Part shown: piece by piece, positions 61,269-64,000 of the stretch | Layout of the letters: each line of letters begins with the position of its first letter | How positions within the stretch are numbered: the first letter of the stretch is position 1 | DNA from: Aphrophora alni | Lineage: Eukaryota; Arthropoda; Insecta; Hemiptera; Aphrophoridae | Assembly (NCBI GenBank): GCA_963513935.1 | Contig: OY740768.1 | Coordinates: forward strand, 45,192,368-45,256,367 | Direction of reading: 5' to 3' | DNA length: 64,000 nucleotides | Notes under the pieces: model-generated | Seen by the model: only the letters and a program-made list of their open reading frames with translations | What the model was told of the DNA's origin: nothing | The model's database searches: none | Translations under genes and position numbers: made by a program

Positions 61269-64000
61269 TGTGTATTTGTTGTATATTAGTTTAATAACAC
61301 ACGAGATAGGAACAAAATAATTAAATGGCCGTCAAATTGAAAGTTTAAATTAGTTTCGTATGATTTTTAATATGGTTCTATATGAACACACTATAGTCTT
61401 CTATACTATATTTCATTTTCCTATCTTAATTTTTGTGGCCGCTCTCGTCCTTTGAAATGACATCTACGACGGACGGCGCGGCGTCGAAAATCAATTATTT
61501 GGTTTTCTTTGTCAACGTGAAGATCGGAGTTTGACTTTTGTACCGAACCTGTACTTCGTATACTGGGTAATTAAAATTTGTACATTTATAAATAAATCTT
61601 TTAATAATGTTTGGTTTTCTTCCATTTCCTTTCGTATAAATGAAAAAAACAAACAAAAAAAACCATTGATTTTATTTATGTGTATAGTGAAACATATGAT
61701 AAATTGTAATCGCTAAAATTGACTTACAAATTGTTAAAATTAATTTTATATAAAATTGTTATTAGTTTTGTATTTGATGTAGGAACAGATACTTAAACAT
61801 TATCATAAAAACGAGATATTATTAGTGTAATTTTTTAGGAGAACAACACAAGCATTACCACCTATGCTGAATGATATTAACTGAGCGGTTTCTGAGAATG
61901 CTCAGTGTTGGACTATATGGTCTATATATTCGCTTATCTTGCTAATTTAAATTAATAATAATCCATCATAGTGTATGATAATCGAGACTCCATATCCTTA
62001 TATTGTACAACTTGAACCCAATCAGAATTCCGTAATTAAGTTTATAGCCGCTATTTCATCTTGATAACATATCAGAGCTCCGATAACCAATCAGGAAGTT
62101 CAAAATTAAAGTAACAACAAAAATACATGTAGATACAAATACAACCTGAATAATCTAACGTAACCTTATCATACTAATACACACTAGATTCATACTAACA
62201 ATACATAACCCAATCTACATATTGTGAGAGACTAACCTGAAATAAGTCTACTTATTACAAATTATAATGATATGTGAAGTTAAAATCATTCATAATCACT
62301 TCTATTAATGAAAATTCAGTTAGACTATAGTCTATCTATAGTTGTCGAACACGAACTTTTATTTAACATCTACCGCTGTGTTAACCAAGCTCATATCGTG
62401 TATATTAGGAGATTTAAACTCGTATTTGGCGTACATTTCTAAAAATGTAATAGTTGGAAATGTATTTACAAACAAATTTAAAGATATTAGGTATTGTAGA
62501 ATATCAAAAGTTATCATTTAGTAAATAAAAAGACTAATTTTGTCCGTCTGTTTGACTTTTATAATTTTAATAATTCACTTACTTGTTTATGACGCGTTTC
62601 AGATCTTTTTCATCATCAGATTCTCGCTCTATTGAGGTCGTTTTTGTTAAGTTGAGGTCACAATTGTTTATTTCGTAGGGTGAAACATAAATATACTGCA
62701 TACCGAAACGTTTCAAAAACAGTTTAACATATTGTTTCTTTATGTGTTCCACGCATGCATGGGTGGATTAAATTAGGAAAGAACTATGTCTGCAAGGCTA
62801 TTTATTTCTAGTTCTATTTATTATATATTGTAGAGTTTAAATTAGGAGCTGAAGCGACAACTATAAAAAAGACACAAAACGGTCATATATAAAAATAAGC
62901 TTTAGCCTATAGATTCCGTGTTGTATGGTAGGTATTGTTTTATTTTTCATAAACATTAAAAATGAAAAGAGGTGTTCTTTCTTTTTACTGCCTAGTTAAA
63001 AGATTATTATTACACCTAGAAATAAACAAAAATCTATTTTGTAGTCACTAATACTAGTTAAACGTTCTTTATAGGAGTTCTGTTGTGTCTAATCAACACT
63101 TTTCATCATAAAAAAAAGTACCTTTACTTTACATGTTTGCTTCAATTTTTAATTTTGAACTTTGGGTTAAATAAACATAGTTGGTTATAAATACTTTAGG
63201 ATACTTCTTGACTTAGTATTAAAGTAAATGTAGGCATAAAGGAGTACTCTTTAACAGAACAGAAAAAAAATTACTGGTGTTGTTTTCCGATTGAAGAGCT
63301 TAAAAAATGCAGATAAAACGGAAAATGTGTCAGGCTCTAAGACAAAGACATATTGCTTTATAATAAAGGTTAATAAATAAATATATATGTGTTGACAGAA
63401 ATACAATTATTCGTATCATATTTTACGCCACTAAAAATATTAAACAATAGATGAAAATAAAAATAAAACGTTATTAATTATTATTTCAAAAAGTACTAAT
63501 GGTTTACAGATCTGAAGTTAATGTTAGCGGAAGTTATAATGAAACAAGAAGCGTTATATTAAACAACTCAAATAGGACAAAGCATTTCGAAAGTTCACAA
63601 AAACATTGAACAAAAGAAATATTAAGGGAAACCCATGGTATTACTGTCGTTAAACTTAATATCCAGTCAACTTTAGTTATAACGACACGTTTAAATCCTG
63701 TTTTTAGCTAACCCTTAAGTCATCTTTTTTATAACTAACCCACAAAAACATAGTCACGGTAACTGTTCCAACATAATTTGAAGTTATATTTGCTATGTAT
63801 GTTTTCACGTAACTCTTCTTAGCTTCTTGTCTTTTGTCACGGGACAATATAATCAAATCTGTCTTTCTTTTATATTAGAACAGGTCTAATTAATATATAA
63901 ATACATTTTAAAATGGCCTGGGTTCATTTTATGGTTACCATCAACTTGTTCATTACAAAATATTTAAAAAATATCATAGACAAACAGGTGAAATTAATGT
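61266..64000. other. AT-rich non-coding sequence
   Basis: No gene was recognised. A short GC-rich patch at 61440-61500 (with GACGGACGGCGCGGCGTCG) stands out but carries no readable motif. Confidence 0.55.

Overview
The window is AT-rich eukaryotic DNA. It has long poly-A/T and (TA)n tracts, three minisatellite or satellite arrays and relics of several eukaryotic transposon superfamilies: mariner, pogo/Tigger, a Mutator-like family and a non-LTR retroelement. An arthropod, probably an insect, fits best. That is inferred from the element families, and no host gene was found that would fix the taxon. No host protein-coding gene, rRNA or functional tRNA could be supported.

The centrepiece is an apparently complete Polinton/Maverick (polintovirus-like) integrated element at 35848-48435, 12588 bp long. 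It is bounded by a perfect 6-bp target duplication (ACTGTG) and by terminal inverted repeats of about 1.4 kb. All genes lie on the minus strand in a tight, partly overlapping series. In transcription order they are a small PolB-N-terminal-like protein, a chromodomain integrase, an FtsK/HerA-type packaging ATPase, a DUF8207-like protein, a fibre-like repeat protein, a phospholipase A2-domain protein, an adenovirus-type cysteine protease, a penton-like minor capsid protein, a major capsid protein candidate, three unrecognised or poorly known proteins and a cysteine-rich triple-repeat protein. Integration and virion-assembly functions look intact, but no catalytic protein-primed DNA polymerase B was found. 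The element may therefore depend on a polymerase supplied in trans. The protease ORF starts with TTG where its neighbours have an ATGA stop/start overlap.

The TIRs are densely structured. From the tip inward they hold an array of monomeric nuclear-receptor-like sites (TCAAGGTCA), a G-rich purine block, three TGACGTAA motifs, a tRNA-like segment with intact Pol III A and B boxes, a 67-nt GC-rich hairpin and an AT-rich tandem repeat.

Left of the element (1-35.8 kb) the sequence is mostly unannotatable AT-rich DNA. It contains a decayed mariner copy (7698-8556), long (TC)n and (AG)n tracts, a 100-bp satellite (13379-17649) with a 1400-bp higher-order duplication, pogo/Tigger transposase fragments (24010-24600 minus, 33660-34105 plus), a 517-bp MITE-like element (30059-30575) and a 5'-truncated retroelement with a 16-bp target duplication (31065-31685). 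Right of the element are a 62-bp minisatellite that begins 40 bp from its tip (48476-49430), a 50-bp minisatellite (55811-57760) and a broken Mutator-like transposase (58532-60270).
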